DNA of 64,000 nucleotides, taken from Sphingomonas nostoxanthinifaciens. Its GTDB lineage: Bacteria; Pseudomonadota; Alphaproteobacteria; Sphingomonadales; Sphingomonadaceae. Within the stretch, counting starts at the first letter, position 1, and each line of letters opens with the position of its first letter. This document shows positions 34,922 to 44,095 of the stretch, piece after piece. Location of the stretch: positions 3,344,001-3,408,000 of the forward strand of contig NZ_CP082839.1 of the NCBI RefSeq assembly GCF_019930585.1, read 5' to 3'. The notes beneath the pieces were generated by a model. It searched no databases. It had not been told where the DNA came from and was given only the letters and a program-made list of their open reading frames with translations. The translations under genes and the position numbers were made by a program.

Positions 34922-35944
34922 ATGGACAACCCGGCGCCCCTCCACCCTGAAGCGGCAAATAGCCTGGCATTGGCGTTGATCGCCTCATCCAACGCGCCCC
35001 TTCTGCTCCTCGACGGCGAAAGCAACGTGATATCGGCGAGTGATTCTTTCGGCCGCGCCTTTCAACTCGATACAGCGAATATCAGCGATCGTGCGCTCGC
35101 TACGCTGGGTTGTGGTGAATTGGCTGTGCCCCAGCTCGATGCACTGTTGAAGGCAACCGCCTCGGGCACTGCTCAGGCCGCCCCTTATGAGATGGATCTC
35201 AACCGCCCGGGTCGAGGGCGGCGTCAGCTCGTATTGAACGTACAAAAGCTGAGCTATGGCGGCGGTGAGGAAGTCAGAGTGCTGCTGTCGGTAGCGGACG
35301 TGACCGATGCCCGTATCGCCGAGAAGATCAAGGATGACCTGGCGCGCGATCAAGGCGTCCTGCTTCAGGAGCTTCAGCACCGGGTTGCAAACAGTCTCCA
35401 AATCATTGCCAGCGTGCTCATGCAGAGCGCGCGCAGGGTCCAATCGGACGAAACCCGCCTGCACCTCCATGATGCCCATCACCGGGTCATGTCCGTGGCT
35501 GCCGTTCAGAAACAGCTTGCCGCGTCCAGCATCGAAGATGTCGAACTGCGCGCGTATTTCACCGATCTATGCCGAAGCATCGGCGCATCGATGATCCGCG
35601 ACCACAATCAGCTCTCGCTCGACGTAAGTGCGGATGAAGCCGTCACCGGTGCGGACGTATCGGTGAGCCTGGGGCTCATCGTCACCGAACTTGTCATTAA
35701 CGCGCTGAAGCATGCGTTTCCAGATCATGCGAGCGGCAAGATCAAGGTAGGCTATCATGCCGAAGGCTCCTCATGGACCCTGTCGGTCAGTGACAATGGA
35801 GTAGGAATGCCTGCCCGATCAGACGATACCCGCTCCGGCTTGGGCACGACCATTGTCGATGCGCTAGCGAAGAAGCTGGATGCGAAGGTCGAGGTAACCG
35901 ACGCGGAACCCGGCACCACGGTTTCGGTCGTTCACGCCTTATAG
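34922..35944 (+). CDS. HisKA_2-type sensor histidine kinase
   Basis: A 340-residue soluble kinase. Residues about 10-120 form a PAS-like sensor (LLLLDGESNVISASDSFGRA), followed by HisKA_2 with the phospho-acceptor His in LLQELQHRVANSLQIIASVL and HATPase (LIVTELVINALKHAFPDHAS, SDNGVGMP, GLGTTIVDAL). This kinase class often feeds the PhyR general-stress pathway in sphingomonads; that link is inferred. AAGGGGC before ATG 34922 is a plausible ribosome site. The partner may be the divergent receiver protein. Confidence 0.9.
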   Translation: MDNPAPLHPEAANSLALALIASSNAPLLLLDGESNVISASDSFGRAFQLDTANISDRALATLGCGELAVPQLDALLKATASGTAQAAPYEMDLNRPGRGRRQLVLNVQKLSYGGGEEVRVLLSVADVTDARIAEKIKDDLARDQGVLLQELQHRVANSLQIIASVLMQSARRVQSDETRLHLHDAHHRVMSVAAVQKQLAASSIEDVELRAYFTDLCRSIGASMIRDHNQLSLDVSADEAVTGADVSVSLGLIVTELVINALKHAFPDHASGKIKVGYHAEGSSWTLSVSDNGVGMPARSDDTRSGLGTTIVDALAKKLDAKVEVTDAEPGTTVSVVHAL

Positions 35945-35965
35945 GGGCCGTTATATAAGAAGGTC

Positions 35966-36205
35966 ATGGCGCCGGCATGGCTCGAGGCGGGGCGTAAACT
36001 GTTCGCATCGGGAATGCGGGCGAGCAGCGTTGTGCGAGCGATCGACGTCTCAATCCCCACGCCCTACAGACATTTCCCTCCTCCGAACAAGAAGGCCGCG
36101 TTGCCGAGAGTCGAGGTCCGCACTGCTGCCATCACCGACTCTGCGACGTTGGGCAGCGGCAAGACAATACTATCCGCCGTTCAGCCGAGGAGACTCAGCC
36201 CATGA
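35966..36205 (+). pseudogene. Possible remnant of a serine recombinase C-terminal HTH
   Basis: The segment AGRKLFASGMRASSVVRAID followed by VSIPTPYRHFP resembles the C-terminal helix-turn-helix of resolvase/invertase proteins. The rest of the 79 residues has no relatives that I recognise, and the catalytic domain is absent. It overlaps the start of the permease gene by four bases. It may be an old recombinase fragment or chance. Confidence 0.3.
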
Positions 36206-37332
36206 CGCACTTGTTGGACCTGGTCGGCCGGGCACTGGTGATGGCAGCAGGCATGTTCTGGCAGACCGGCTGGAGCCTCGTCCTCGGCTTCACGGTCTCC
36301 GGCCTGCTCCAGGCGATCGTGCCGGCAGATCAGATGCGCCAGGCACTTGGCCGCGCCGGCCCGCGCGAGATCGCCATCGCTACGCTGGCAGGCGCGGCAA
36401 GCTCGAGCTGTTCCTATGCCTCGGCCGCGATCATGCGCACGCTGTTCAAGAAGGGCGCGTCGTTCGTCGCCAGCATCGCCTTCCTGTTCGCCTCCACCAA
36501 TCTGGTGCTCGAGCTCGGTATCATCCTGTACCTGCTGCTCGGGTGGCAGTTTATGCTCGCCGAGTGGCTCGGCGGGCTGGTGCTGATCGCCGTTCTGAGC
36601 CTGCTGGTGAAGGCGACCTTGCCCCAGGGTCTGGCGGACGAGGCGCGCCACCACGAGGAGCAAAGGAGCGGTCACGAGCATATGAGCATGACCGTCGCGG
36701 GCGGCACTTGGCGCGAACGACTGCGCAGCCGCGACACGCCGGTGCGCGTCGCTCAGAACTTCGCGATGGATTGGCGGATGCTGTGGAAGGATCTCGCTGC
36801 TGGCTTCCTGATCGGCGGCGTCCTGACCGTCTTCGTCCCCGACAGCGTCTGGCAGGGCTTGTTCCTCGTCCACGCGTCACCTTGGGTCCGGCTTCCGCTC
36901 GACGCGCTGATCGGTCCGATCGTGGCGATGCTGACCTTCGTCTGCTCGATCGGCAACGTGCCGCTGGCAGCGGTGTTGTGGGGTGGGGGGGCGAGCTTCG
37001 GCGGGGTGGTGGCGTTCCTGTTCGCTGACCTGATCGTGCTGCCGCTGCTCGACATCTACCGTCGCTATTATGGCTGGCGAATGGCGCTCTACATGGGCGG
37101 GGTGTTCTACACCGCCATGGCGGTGGCCGCCCTGATCGTCGACCTCGGCTTCACGGCGGCAGGAATCGTGCCCCACGCGACCGGCGGCATCGAGGCGCGG
37201 GTGAGCCACTTCGAGATCAACTACACTTTTTGGCTGAACCTCGCCGCGCTGGCGCTGGCAATCTGGCTGTTCGTGTTGAACCGGCGCCACCCGATGAATC
37301 ACGACCATCATGCGATGCGTGCTAGCCGATGA
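36202..37332 (+). CDS. Permease of the DUF318/YraQ (ArsP-like) family
   Basis: A 376-residue membrane protein with about eight to ten hydrophobic segments. The family signature with paired Cys/Ser is LAGAASSSCSYASAAIMRTL, and a second half-repeat has MLTFVCSIGNVPLAAVLWGG. A His-rich loop (HHEEQRSGHEHM) and tail (NHDHHAM) could bind metal. Family members export organoarsenicals or are uncharacterised. It starts a five-gene membrane operon; the next gene overlaps by ATGA. Confidence 0.85.
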   Translation: MTHLLDLVGRALVMAAGMFWQTGWSLVLGFTVSGLLQAIVPADQMRQALGRAGPREIAIATLAGAASSSCSYASAAIMRTLFKKGASFVASIAFLFASTNLVLELGIILYLLLGWQFMLAEWLGGLVLIAVLSLLVKATLPQGLADEARHHEEQRSGHEHMSMTVAGGTWRERLRSRDTPVRVAQNFAMDWRMLWKDLAAGFLIGGVLTVFVPDSVWQGLFLVHASPWVRLPLDALIGPIVAMLTFVCSIGNVPLAAVLWGGGASFGGVVAFLFADLIVLPLLDIYRRYYGWRMALYMGGVFYTAMAVAALIVDLGFTAAGIVPHATGGIEARVSHFEINYTFWLNLAALALAIWLFVLNRRHPMNHDHHAMRASR

Positions 37333-38648
37333 CCGCGCGCATTCGACAGCTTCTAAATGCCGTGGGCGAGACGTTCTGGCTCCTGCCGGCCGCGCTAGTA
37401 GTCACCGGCATCCTGCTCGCAGTTGGGCTCGTTGAGCTCGACCGCAGCGGGCTGGTTCCGCAGTGGCTGATCGAAAGCCCGTTCCTCTACAACGGCGGGG
37501 GCACCGGTGCCCGCACGCTGCTGGGTGCGGTCGCCTCGTCGACGATCGGCGTCGCCGGCACGGTGTTCTCGATCACCATCGCCTCGCTGTCGCTGGCGGC
37601 GGGTCAGATGGGGCCGCGGCTGCTACGCAATTTCGTCAAGGATCGCGGCAACCAGTTCACGCTCGGCGCCTTCCTCGGCACCTTCTCCTACGCGCTGATG
37701 GTGCTCAGGAGCGTCAGGACGCAGGAGGAGGGGCCGTTCGTGCCTCACGCGGCGCTGACCGCCGGAATCCTCCTGGCGTTCCTGTGCGTGGGCGTGCTGG
37801 TGTTCTTCGTCGGCCATATGGCGGGCCGTATCAACGTCGACACCGTCATCGAGCTGGTGAGCCGCGATGTCGGCAACGCAATTCGTCGCCTGACCAGCAC
37901 TGATGCTCCGGCACCGGTCGCTGTACCGAGCTTCACCGACGCCGTGGCCGCGGTCGCCGATCCGCGGCAAGGCTACCTACAGGAGCTCGACGCTGACCAA
38001 CTGGCCGACTGGGCGGCTGCGCATGACTGCACGATCCAGCTTCTCGTCCGGCCGGGCGACTACGTCTTTCCAGGCGCCGCGATCGCCTTGGCGGAGCCCG
38101 CGCGCGACGGCATCGATCGCGCGATCCGGCGCGCCACGGCGCTCGGCGGCCAGCGGGTTAGCCGCATCGATCTTGAATTCGCGGTGCGCCAGCTCGTCGA
38201 AATCGCGGTGCGGGCGCTGTCACCGGGGATCAACGACCCGCACACGGCGATGAGCGTGCTCGACCGGTTGGGCGCGGCGCTCTGCGCAATCGTTTCTCGC
38301 CATCTGCCGCTCGGGCAGATCGAGCGCGGCGGTCAAGTTGCGCTCGTTGTGCCCGTGGTCGACTATGATGGCCTCGTAGATGCCATGTTCCACCTGATCC
38401 GCCAGAACGCCGCCGGCAGTGTCGCGGTGCTGATCCGCATGCTGGAGGTGCTGACGGTCATCGCCGGCGTTGAGCGTCGGCCAGAGCGGCTCGCCGTGCT
38501 GCGCAGGCATGCCGATCTGGTGCTCGGCGACGGCGAACGCGACGTCTCCACGCCTGCCGACCTCGATGATCTGAAGGGTCGGCACCGGCGCTTCACAGCG
38601 ATGCAGACGATCGGTCCGATCAGCATGGCGGAGCGCGAGGCGACATGA
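37329..38648 (+). CDS. DUF2254 membrane protein
   Basis: A 439-residue protein with four N-terminal membrane helices (WLLPAALVVTGILLAVGLVE, TVFSITIASLSLAAGQMGPR, LTAGILLAFLCVGVLVFFVG) and a soluble C-terminal half. The block QMGPRLLRNFVKDRGNQFTL and ALSPGINDPHTAMSVLDRLG are DUF2254 hallmarks. No function is established. It overlaps its neighbours by four bases on both sides. Confidence 0.9.
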   Translation: MTARIRQLLNAVGETFWLLPAALVVTGILLAVGLVELDRSGLVPQWLIESPFLYNGGGTGARTLLGAVASSTIGVAGTVFSITIASLSLAAGQMGPRLLRNFVKDRGNQFTLGAFLGTFSYALMVLRSVRTQEEGPFVPHAALTAGILLAFLCVGVLVFFVGHMAGRINVDTVIELVSRDVGNAIRRLTSTDAPAPVAVPSFTDAVAAVADPRQGYLQELDADQLADWAAAHDCTIQLLVRPGDYVFPGAAIALAEPARDGIDRAIRRATALGGQRVSRIDLEFAVRQLVEIAVRALSPGINDPHTAMSVLDRLGAALCAIVSRHLPLGQIERGGQVALVVPVVDYDGLVDAMFHLIRQNAAGSVAVLIRMLEVLTVIAGVERRPERLAVLRRHADLVLGDGERDVSTPADLDDLKGRHRRFTAMQTIGPISMAEREAT

Positions 38649-39022
38649 TGGAGCTGCTCAAGCAGGCGACGCTGTGGCTGGCGGCCGGTGTCGAGGCTGC
38701 GGCCGCGCTGGTGATCGGCCTGGCGGCGATCGAGGCGTTCGTGCGCGCGCTGATCCTGTTCGTACCGCGGCAGACCACGCTCGACGAGCCCGACGCCAAG
38801 GAGGCCGTCCGCCTGAAGCTCGGACGATGGCTCGCCGTCGCGCTGGAGCTCGAACTGGGCGCCGACATCCTGCGCACGGCCGTAGCGCCCACTTGGAACG
38901 AGATCGGCCAGCTTGGCGCGATCGTGGTCCTGCGAACCGCGCTGAACTTCTTCCTGCAGAAGGAGATCGACGGCGCGCAAGCACGACGCACCGCCGCTCC
39001 TGTCGACAGCACCCGGCCCTAA
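38645..39022 (+). CDS. DUF1622 small membrane protein
   Basis: A 125-residue protein with two membrane helices (LAAGVEAAAALVIGLAAIEA, NEIGQLGAIVVLRTALNFFL) and the family's central motif LGRWLAVALELELGADILRT. The role is unknown; it often accompanies channels and transporters. It starts inside the previous gene's end (ATG at 38645 or 38648) and precedes the MscS gene by 10 bases. Confidence 0.88.
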   Translation: MMELLKQATLWLAAGVEAAAALVIGLAAIEAFVRALILFVPRQTTLDEPDAKEAVRLKLGRWLAVALELELGADILRTAVAPTWNEIGQLGAIVVLRTALNFFLQKEIDGAQARRTAAPVDSTRP

Positions 39023-39032
39023 GGACACGACC

Positions 39033-39995
39033 ATGCACTTCCTCGGCATCGACTGGGTGGGCGTCAACGCCGACAACGGGCGCAAGCTGCTGCTGTCGCT
39101 GGCGTTCATCGCCATCGTGATCATCGCGAGCCGACTGCTGCGCGGCCTCGTCAGCCTCGTGCTTCGGCGGGTCGATCATGCCACCGTCCAGACGCGCTTC
39201 TGGACGCGGCAGGCGATCAGCCTCGTCGCCGCCATCGTTCTCATCCTCGGGCTGCTGTCGATCTGGTTCAGCGATCCGACCCGGCTCGCGACCGCCGCCG
39301 GGCTCATGTCCGCCGGTCTAGCCTTCGCGCTCCAGCAGCCGGTAACCGCCATCGCGAGCTACTTCGTCATCCTGCGCGGCAACACCTTCACGGTAGGCGA
39401 CCGTATCTCGATGGGCGGGGTGCGCGGCGATGTGATGCGGTTGGGGTTCATCCAAACGACGATCATGGAGATGGGCGAGCCGCCGGCCGTACAGGGCGCC
39501 GACCCGGCGGTGTGGGTCAAGAGCCGGCAGTTCACAGGCCGGATCGTCACCGTGAGCAACGCCAAGATCTTCGCCGAGCCGGTCTACAACTATACCCGCG
39601 ACTTTCCCTTCATCTGGGAGGAGATGGCGATTCCGATCACTTACCAGGCCGATCGCGCCAAGGTGGAGGCGATCATGCTCGACGCTGCTAAGGCGCAGGC
39701 GGTCGACCCGGACTCGCTCGCGGCCGACTACAAGGCAGGCCTGCAGGCACGGTTCGGCGTCGAACCGATCGACCTTGTGCCCCGCGTTTACTACCGCATC
39801 ACCGACAACTGGCTCGAGCTGACGGTGCGCTTCATTGTCCACACCCACGGCATCCGCAGTGCCAAGGACGCGATGAGCCGCACCATCATCGCCGAACTCG
39901 ACAAGGCCGGCATCGGCATCGCGTCCGCGACCTACGACATCGTCGGCTTCCCGCCGATCCGGATACGCCCCGAAGCGGCCGCTCCAGCCTCATGA
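39033..39995 (+). CDS. Small mechanosensitive-type channel (MscS family)
   Basis: A 320-residue protein. Three N-terminal helices include LLLSLAFIAIVIIASRLL and the pore-lining GLMSAGLAFALQQPVTAIAS. The beta domain follows (GNTFTVGDRISMGGVRGDV, VTVSNAKIFAEPVYNYT) and the cytoplasmic alpha/beta cage. It should release solutes on hypo-osmotic shock. Position between DUF1622 and a Na+/H+ antiporter suggests ion and turgor control. Confidence 0.92.
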   Translation: MHFLGIDWVGVNADNGRKLLLSLAFIAIVIIASRLLRGLVSLVLRRVDHATVQTRFWTRQAISLVAAIVLILGLLSIWFSDPTRLATAAGLMSAGLAFALQQPVTAIASYFVILRGNTFTVGDRISMGGVRGDVMRLGFIQTTIMEMGEPPAVQGADPAVWVKSRQFTGRIVTVSNAKIFAEPVYNYTRDFPFIWEEMAIPITYQADRAKVEAIMLDAAKAQAVDPDSLAADYKAGLQARFGVEPIDLVPRVYYRITDNWLELTVRFIVHTHGIRSAKDAMSRTIIAELDKAGIGIASATYDIVGFPPIRIRPEAAAPAS

Positions 39996-40020
39996 GCTTG
40001 AGGAGCACCTACCCATTTCC

Positions 40021-41286
40021 ATGATCCACGGCGTCTCGATCACGCCTTTCGACGCCGCCGCGATTCTGATCGTGCTGGCGGCGACACTCGGCTTCATCAA
40101 CGTCCGCTTCCTCCATCTGCCCCAGTCGATCGGGCTGACCGTGATGGGCGCGATCGCGTCGTTGCTGGTGGTGGGCATCGACCGGCTGCTGCCCGGCGGC
40201 AACCTCAGCCACGACGTGGCGCGCTTCCTCGACGGGATCGACTTCCACCGCACGTTGATGGACGGGATGCTGTCGTTCCTGCTGTTCGCGGGCGCACTCC
40301 ACGTCGACTGGCGCGAGATGCACCGGGGGCGCTGGGCGGTCATCGTGCTCAGCACCGCCGGGGTGTCGCTGTCGACCATCGTGATCGGGTGGGGCTTCCA
40401 CCTGCTGACCAGCGTCATGGGTCACGCGGTGCCGCTCCTCTGGTCGCTGGTGTTCGGTGCGCTGATCAGCCCCACCGATCCAGTCGCCGTGCTCGACATC
40501 CTCAAGCGAACCGACGTGACGCCGACCCTGGAAGCGACGGTCGCGGGCGAGAGCCTCTTCAACGACGGCGTGGGCGTAGTGGTCTTCGCCATCCTGCTCG
40601 CGGCTGCGGCCGGGAGCGAGGCGTTCTCCCTAGCCAACGCGTCGGTGCTGTTCTTAAGAGAGGCCGGAGGCGGCGTCGTCCTCGGCCTCGTGATCGGGTG
40701 GGTTGCGGTCCAGGCGATGTCGCGGATCGACGAGTACAAGGTCGAGGTGATGATCAGCCTGGCCGTAGTGATGGGTGGCTATGCCCTCGCCAACAAGATC
40801 GGCGTCAGCGGGCCAGTCGCCATGGCGATAGCGGGACTGCTCATCGGCAACCACGGCGTCGCCCATGCGATGAGCGCCACCACCCGCGATTACCTGCTCA
40901 AGTTCTGGTCGGTCATCGACGATCTGCTGAACGCGCTGCTGTTCCTGCTGATCGGGCTGGAGGTGGTGACGATCCCGTCGGAGGTATTGCTGATCGTCAT
41001 CGGTGTTGCGGCCATTCCGCTTGTGCTGATGGCCCGGGCCGTATCCGTGCTGATCCCGCTCGTGGCGGTGAAGCCGTTGCTGTCGCTAGGCCGCATGGCG
41101 CCTGTCACGCTGATCTGGGGTGGGATGCGAGGCGGTATCTCCGTCGCACTCGCGCTCAGCCTGCCGCACGCGCCCGTGCGCGACCTTGAGCTGACCGCCA
41201 CATACATCGTCGTCTTGTTCTCGGTAATCGTCCAGGGAGGCAGCATCGAGCGTGTGCTGGCCACGGCATCTCGCCGCATCAGCTGA
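40021..41286 (+). CDS. Na+/H+ antiporter, CPA1 family
   Basis: A 421-residue transporter with about 12 membrane segments. Ion-path motifs are ALISPTDPVAVLDILKRTDV and GESLFNDGVGVVVFAILL, with the acidic ND pair used for exchange; GGMRGGISVALALSLP is the conserved Arg helix. It exchanges cytoplasmic Na+ or K+ for protons. It is the last gene of the membrane operon, 25 bases after the channel gene. Confidence 0.93.
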   Translation: MIHGVSITPFDAAAILIVLAATLGFINVRFLHLPQSIGLTVMGAIASLLVVGIDRLLPGGNLSHDVARFLDGIDFHRTLMDGMLSFLLFAGALHVDWREMHRGRWAVIVLSTAGVSLSTIVIGWGFHLLTSVMGHAVPLLWSLVFGALISPTDPVAVLDILKRTDVTPTLEATVAGESLFNDGVGVVVFAILLAAAAGSEAFSLANASVLFLREAGGGVVLGLVIGWVAVQAMSRIDEYKVEVMISLAVVMGGYALANKIGVSGPVAMAIAGLLIGNHGVAHAMSATTRDYLLKFWSVIDDLLNALLFLLIGLEVVTIPSEVLLIVIGVAAIPLVLMARAVSVLIPLVAVKPLLSLGRMAPVTLIWGGMRGGISVALALSLPHAPVRDLELTATYIVVLFSVIVQGGSIERVLATASRRIS

Positions 41287-41487
41287 TGCCGACTTGGGCA
41301 GGTTGCATTCGCATTTTCGCGTTCGCCATTAACCAGAGATAAGGGTAGTTGCTTGGTGAAGTCGTAACGATGCCTAATGCTCGGCTTCATGAGCCTCGTC
41401 GGGAAGGCCTGTCTCCGAATGAAAACGAGCGTGGCCGTCGCGGGCGAATCCGAATAGCTCGATCGTTCATCAATTCGGAGACGCGCC

Positions 41488-42339
41488 TTGACTAGCCTGC
41501 CTTTCACCTTCGGCATCAGCGAGTTCACGACGATGCCGTGGTCGTTCGACGAGGATATCGAACGCTATGCCCACCTTGGAGTCGACGCCATCGAGGTCGT
41601 CGAGGCCAAGCTCGACGATATGCGGTTCGCCGACCAGATGCAGTCCATCTCGACGGCGGGCCTCGCCATCAGCGGGGTGCAGCCGCGGGTCCGCACCTTC
41701 TTCGACAGCAGGATGATGCCAGACCCCAAGCCGCTCGACGAGCGGGTGGCGTGCCTGCGCCAGAGCATCGAGCGGCTGGGTCGATACGCGCCGGGCGTTC
41801 CCTTCATCACCAACACCGGGGCGCACCCGAAGGGTGACATGGCCGAGGCGATGAGGGTTGTGAGCCGGGAACTCAAGGAACTGGCCAAGGTCGCCGTCGA
41901 CCACGGCGTCACGCTGGCGCTCGAGCCGCTCAACCCCACCTCGGTCAACGTCGAGAGCGCCATCTGGACCGTCGACCAGGCGTTGGACGTGATCGAGGCG
42001 ACGGGCAGCGATGCGGTCGGCCTCTGCCTCGACTATTGGAACATCTGGCAGAACGACGATTTGGCTGCGGCGATCGCTCGCGCGGGCGATCGCATCTTCA
42101 CGGTTCAGGCGAGCGACTGGCGCACACCGCGATCGTTCGCCGATCGGATCGTGCCGGGCGATGGCGCCATTCCGCTCGCGGACCTGATCGCCACGACGCG
42201 GGCGACGGGCTACGCAAAGCCATGGGTGGTGGAGATCTTCTCGAACGACGTTGCCGATTCACTCTACGAGGATGACCTGGAAATGGTCATAAAACGATGC
42301 CGGGACGGAATGGCGGCTGCCTGGGGCGAGAGCGCGTGA
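41488..42339 (+). CDS. Sugar phosphate isomerase/epimerase (AP-endonuclease-2 TIM barrel)
   Basis: A 283-residue xylose-isomerase-like TIM barrel. Metal-binding Glu and His residues occur in ALEPLNPTSVNVES, GLCLDYWNIW and YAKPWVVEIFSND. Family members isomerise sugars or act on 3-keto-sugars, inositol and similar compounds. The gene opens a ten-gene operon; its stop overlaps the next start by GTGA. The substrate is unknown. Confidence 0.85.
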   Translation: MTSLPFTFGISEFTTMPWSFDEDIERYAHLGVDAIEVVEAKLDDMRFADQMQSISTAGLAISGVQPRVRTFFDSRMMPDPKPLDERVACLRQSIERLGRYAPGVPFITNTGAHPKGDMAEAMRVVSRELKELAKVAVDHGVTLALEPLNPTSVNVESAIWTVDQALDVIEATGSDAVGLCLDYWNIWQNDDLAAAIARAGDRIFTVQASDWRTPRSFADRIVPGDGAIPLADLIATTRATGYAKPWVVEIFSNDVADSLYEDDLEMVIKRCRDGMAAAWGESA

Positions 42340-43229
42340 GTCTCGGCTTCGCTGTCGATCGGATCGACGATGTCCGGCTCGACGGGCCCGAGGACCTGCT
42401 CGCCAAAAACCTGATGAGCCCGTTCGCCTGGCGCGTTGCCGGAGACGCTGGGCTGATGCTGCTGGTCCGCGCCGTGCCGCCCAACAAGGGCGATGACGAC
42501 GAGAGCGGGCGCATCTGGTATGGCCGCAGCGGCAGCGACGGGCTCACCTTCCGGATGGACGCAGCTCCAATCATCTGTCCCGGCAGCGGCGGGCATGACG
42601 CCAAAGGCTGCGAGGATCCTACAGTAGTGCAGACCGACGATGGCTATGTCGTCTTCTACACCGGCGTCGACACGGATGGGAAAGGTCATCTCCTCTACGC
42701 CACGGGCGCCGACATGCACTCGCTCGAGAAGCGCGGCATCGGCCTTCCCAACAGCAAGAGCGAGCAGAACAGCAAGGAAGCGACGCTCCTGCGCGCCGAG
42801 GATCGCTGGCAGCTACTGTACGAATATTCCCATGACGGCCACTCGCTTATCAGCTTGACCGATGGCGAGGGACCAAGCGGTCCGTGGCACGAGCAGCCGG
42901 ATCCGTTCGGGCCACGAGAGGGCAGATGGGACGGGTGGCACCTGTCCACTGGGCCGCTGCTGCGCAGCGACCCTGCGCGCCCGGTAATGTTCTACAACGG
43001 CGCTACCGAGAATGCGCATTGGGGCATCGGCTGGGTCGCGCTTTCGCCTGACTTGCGGACCGTCGTGGCACGGAGCGACGAACCGCTGATCGCGGCACCA
43101 CCCGATCCTTCCGGTCCGAGGGACATCTCCTTTGCCGCTTCCGTCGTCGACACCGAAGGGACGATCTGGCTCTATTACTCGCGCAACGATCGCGAGCTGA
43201 AGCGCGCCACCATCCGACAACTCGATTGA
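42336..43229 (+). CDS. Five-bladed beta-propeller glycosidase-like protein (GH130/GH43-like)
   Basis: A 297-residue protein starting at GTG 42336. Repeated propeller strands include CEDPTVVQTDDGYVVFYTGV, QLLYEYSHDGHSLISLTD and VMFYNGATENAHWGIGWVAL. Acidic residues sit at blade positions used by GH130 phosphorylases and hydrolases. There is no signal peptide, so it would act on cytoplasmic oligosaccharides. The start overlaps the isomerase stop, and the end overlaps the oxidase subunit start. Confidence 0.75.
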   Translation: MSLGFAVDRIDDVRLDGPEDLLAKNLMSPFAWRVAGDAGLMLLVRAVPPNKGDDDESGRIWYGRSGSDGLTFRMDAAPIICPGSGGHDAKGCEDPTVVQTDDGYVVFYTGVDTDGKGHLLYATGADMHSLEKRGIGLPNSKSEQNSKEATLLRAEDRWQLLYEYSHDGHSLISLTDGEGPSGPWHEQPDPFGPREGRWDGWHLSTGPLLRSDPARPVMFYNGATENAHWGIGWVALSPDLRTVVARSDEPLIAAPPDPSGPRDISFAASVVDTEGTIWLYYSRNDRELKRATIRQLD

Positions 43230-44095
43230 AGCGTCATCGGGCCACGGCCGACCTTGCCTGGATGAGGACAGTGACGGCGCTGGCGCTGCTCCCGCTCGGT
43301 GGCTGCGCGGCCCTGAAGCTGGGGGTCGTCAACCATGCGGGTCCGGTCGCGGCGGGCCAGTGGCACCTCTACCTGATCGTTGGCGCCGTGCTGGTGTTCG
43401 TCGCCGGGCCGGTGCTGCTGCTCGTCCCGATCGTCGCCTGGCATTACCGGCTAGCAAATAAAGACAGCGCGTTCAGCCCGAAGTGGAATTTCTCCTGGTC
43501 GCTGGAGGGGCTGATCTGGATCCCGCCCACCGGCATCGTCATCGGCCTCGGCATCTTGCTGTGGCACTACACCCACCGGCTCGACCCCTACCGGCCGATC
43601 GCGTCCGCGCAGGCGCCGCTGGAGGTGCAGGCGGTGGCGCTCGACTGGAAGTGGCTGTTCCTCTACCCGGACCAGCACATCGCGACAGTAAACGAGCTGG
43701 ACATCCCGGTCGGCCGCCCCGTCCACATCCGGCTGACCAGCGGCACGGTGATGCAGTCGTTGCTGATCCCGCAGCTCGCCGGCCAGATCTACGCGATGGC
43801 GGGGATGACGAGCCAGTTGAACCTGGAGGCCAGTCGAGCGGGCGTGTTCCGCGGCGAGAACGCACAGTTCAACGGCCAGGGCTTCCAGGCGGAGAAGTTC
43901 GACGTAATCGCCCGAACGCCCGCCGCGTTTGCGACGTGGGTCGGCCGGGTGCAAGCATCGAACCATCCCCTCGATGCTGCGGCAACCGCCACGATCTTCC
44001 GACGCTCGGTCCTCCCGCACCCGGTGGCCTTTTCCGCAGCGCCCGATGATCTTTTTCGCCGGGTGCTCGCCCGGTCTCAGGAGTCGAGACGATGA
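43226..44095 (+). CDS. cyoA: Quinol oxidase (bo3-type) subunit II
   Basis: A 289-residue lipoprotein-like subunit. The signal/lipobox region is ALALLPLGGC, followed by two membrane helices (WHLYLIVGAVLVFVAGPVLL, LIWIPPTGIVIGLGILLWHY) and a periplasmic cupredoxin domain (VQAVALDWKWLFLYPDQHIA). The CuA ligands are absent, so it serves a quinol rather than cytochrome c oxidase. The start is TTG 43226, within the previous stop. Confidence 0.92.
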   Translation: MKRHRATADLAWMRTVTALALLPLGGCAALKLGVVNHAGPVAAGQWHLYLIVGAVLVFVAGPVLLLVPIVAWHYRLANKDSAFSPKWNFSWSLEGLIWIPPTGIVIGLGILLWHYTHRLDPYRPIASAQAPLEVQAVALDWKWLFLYPDQHIATVNELDIPVGRPVHIRLTSGTVMQSLLIPQLAGQIYAMAGMTSQLNLEASRAGVFRGENAQFNGQGFQAEKFDVIARTPAAFATWVGRVQASNHPLDAAATATIFRRSVLPHPVAFSAAPDDLFRRVLARSQESRR

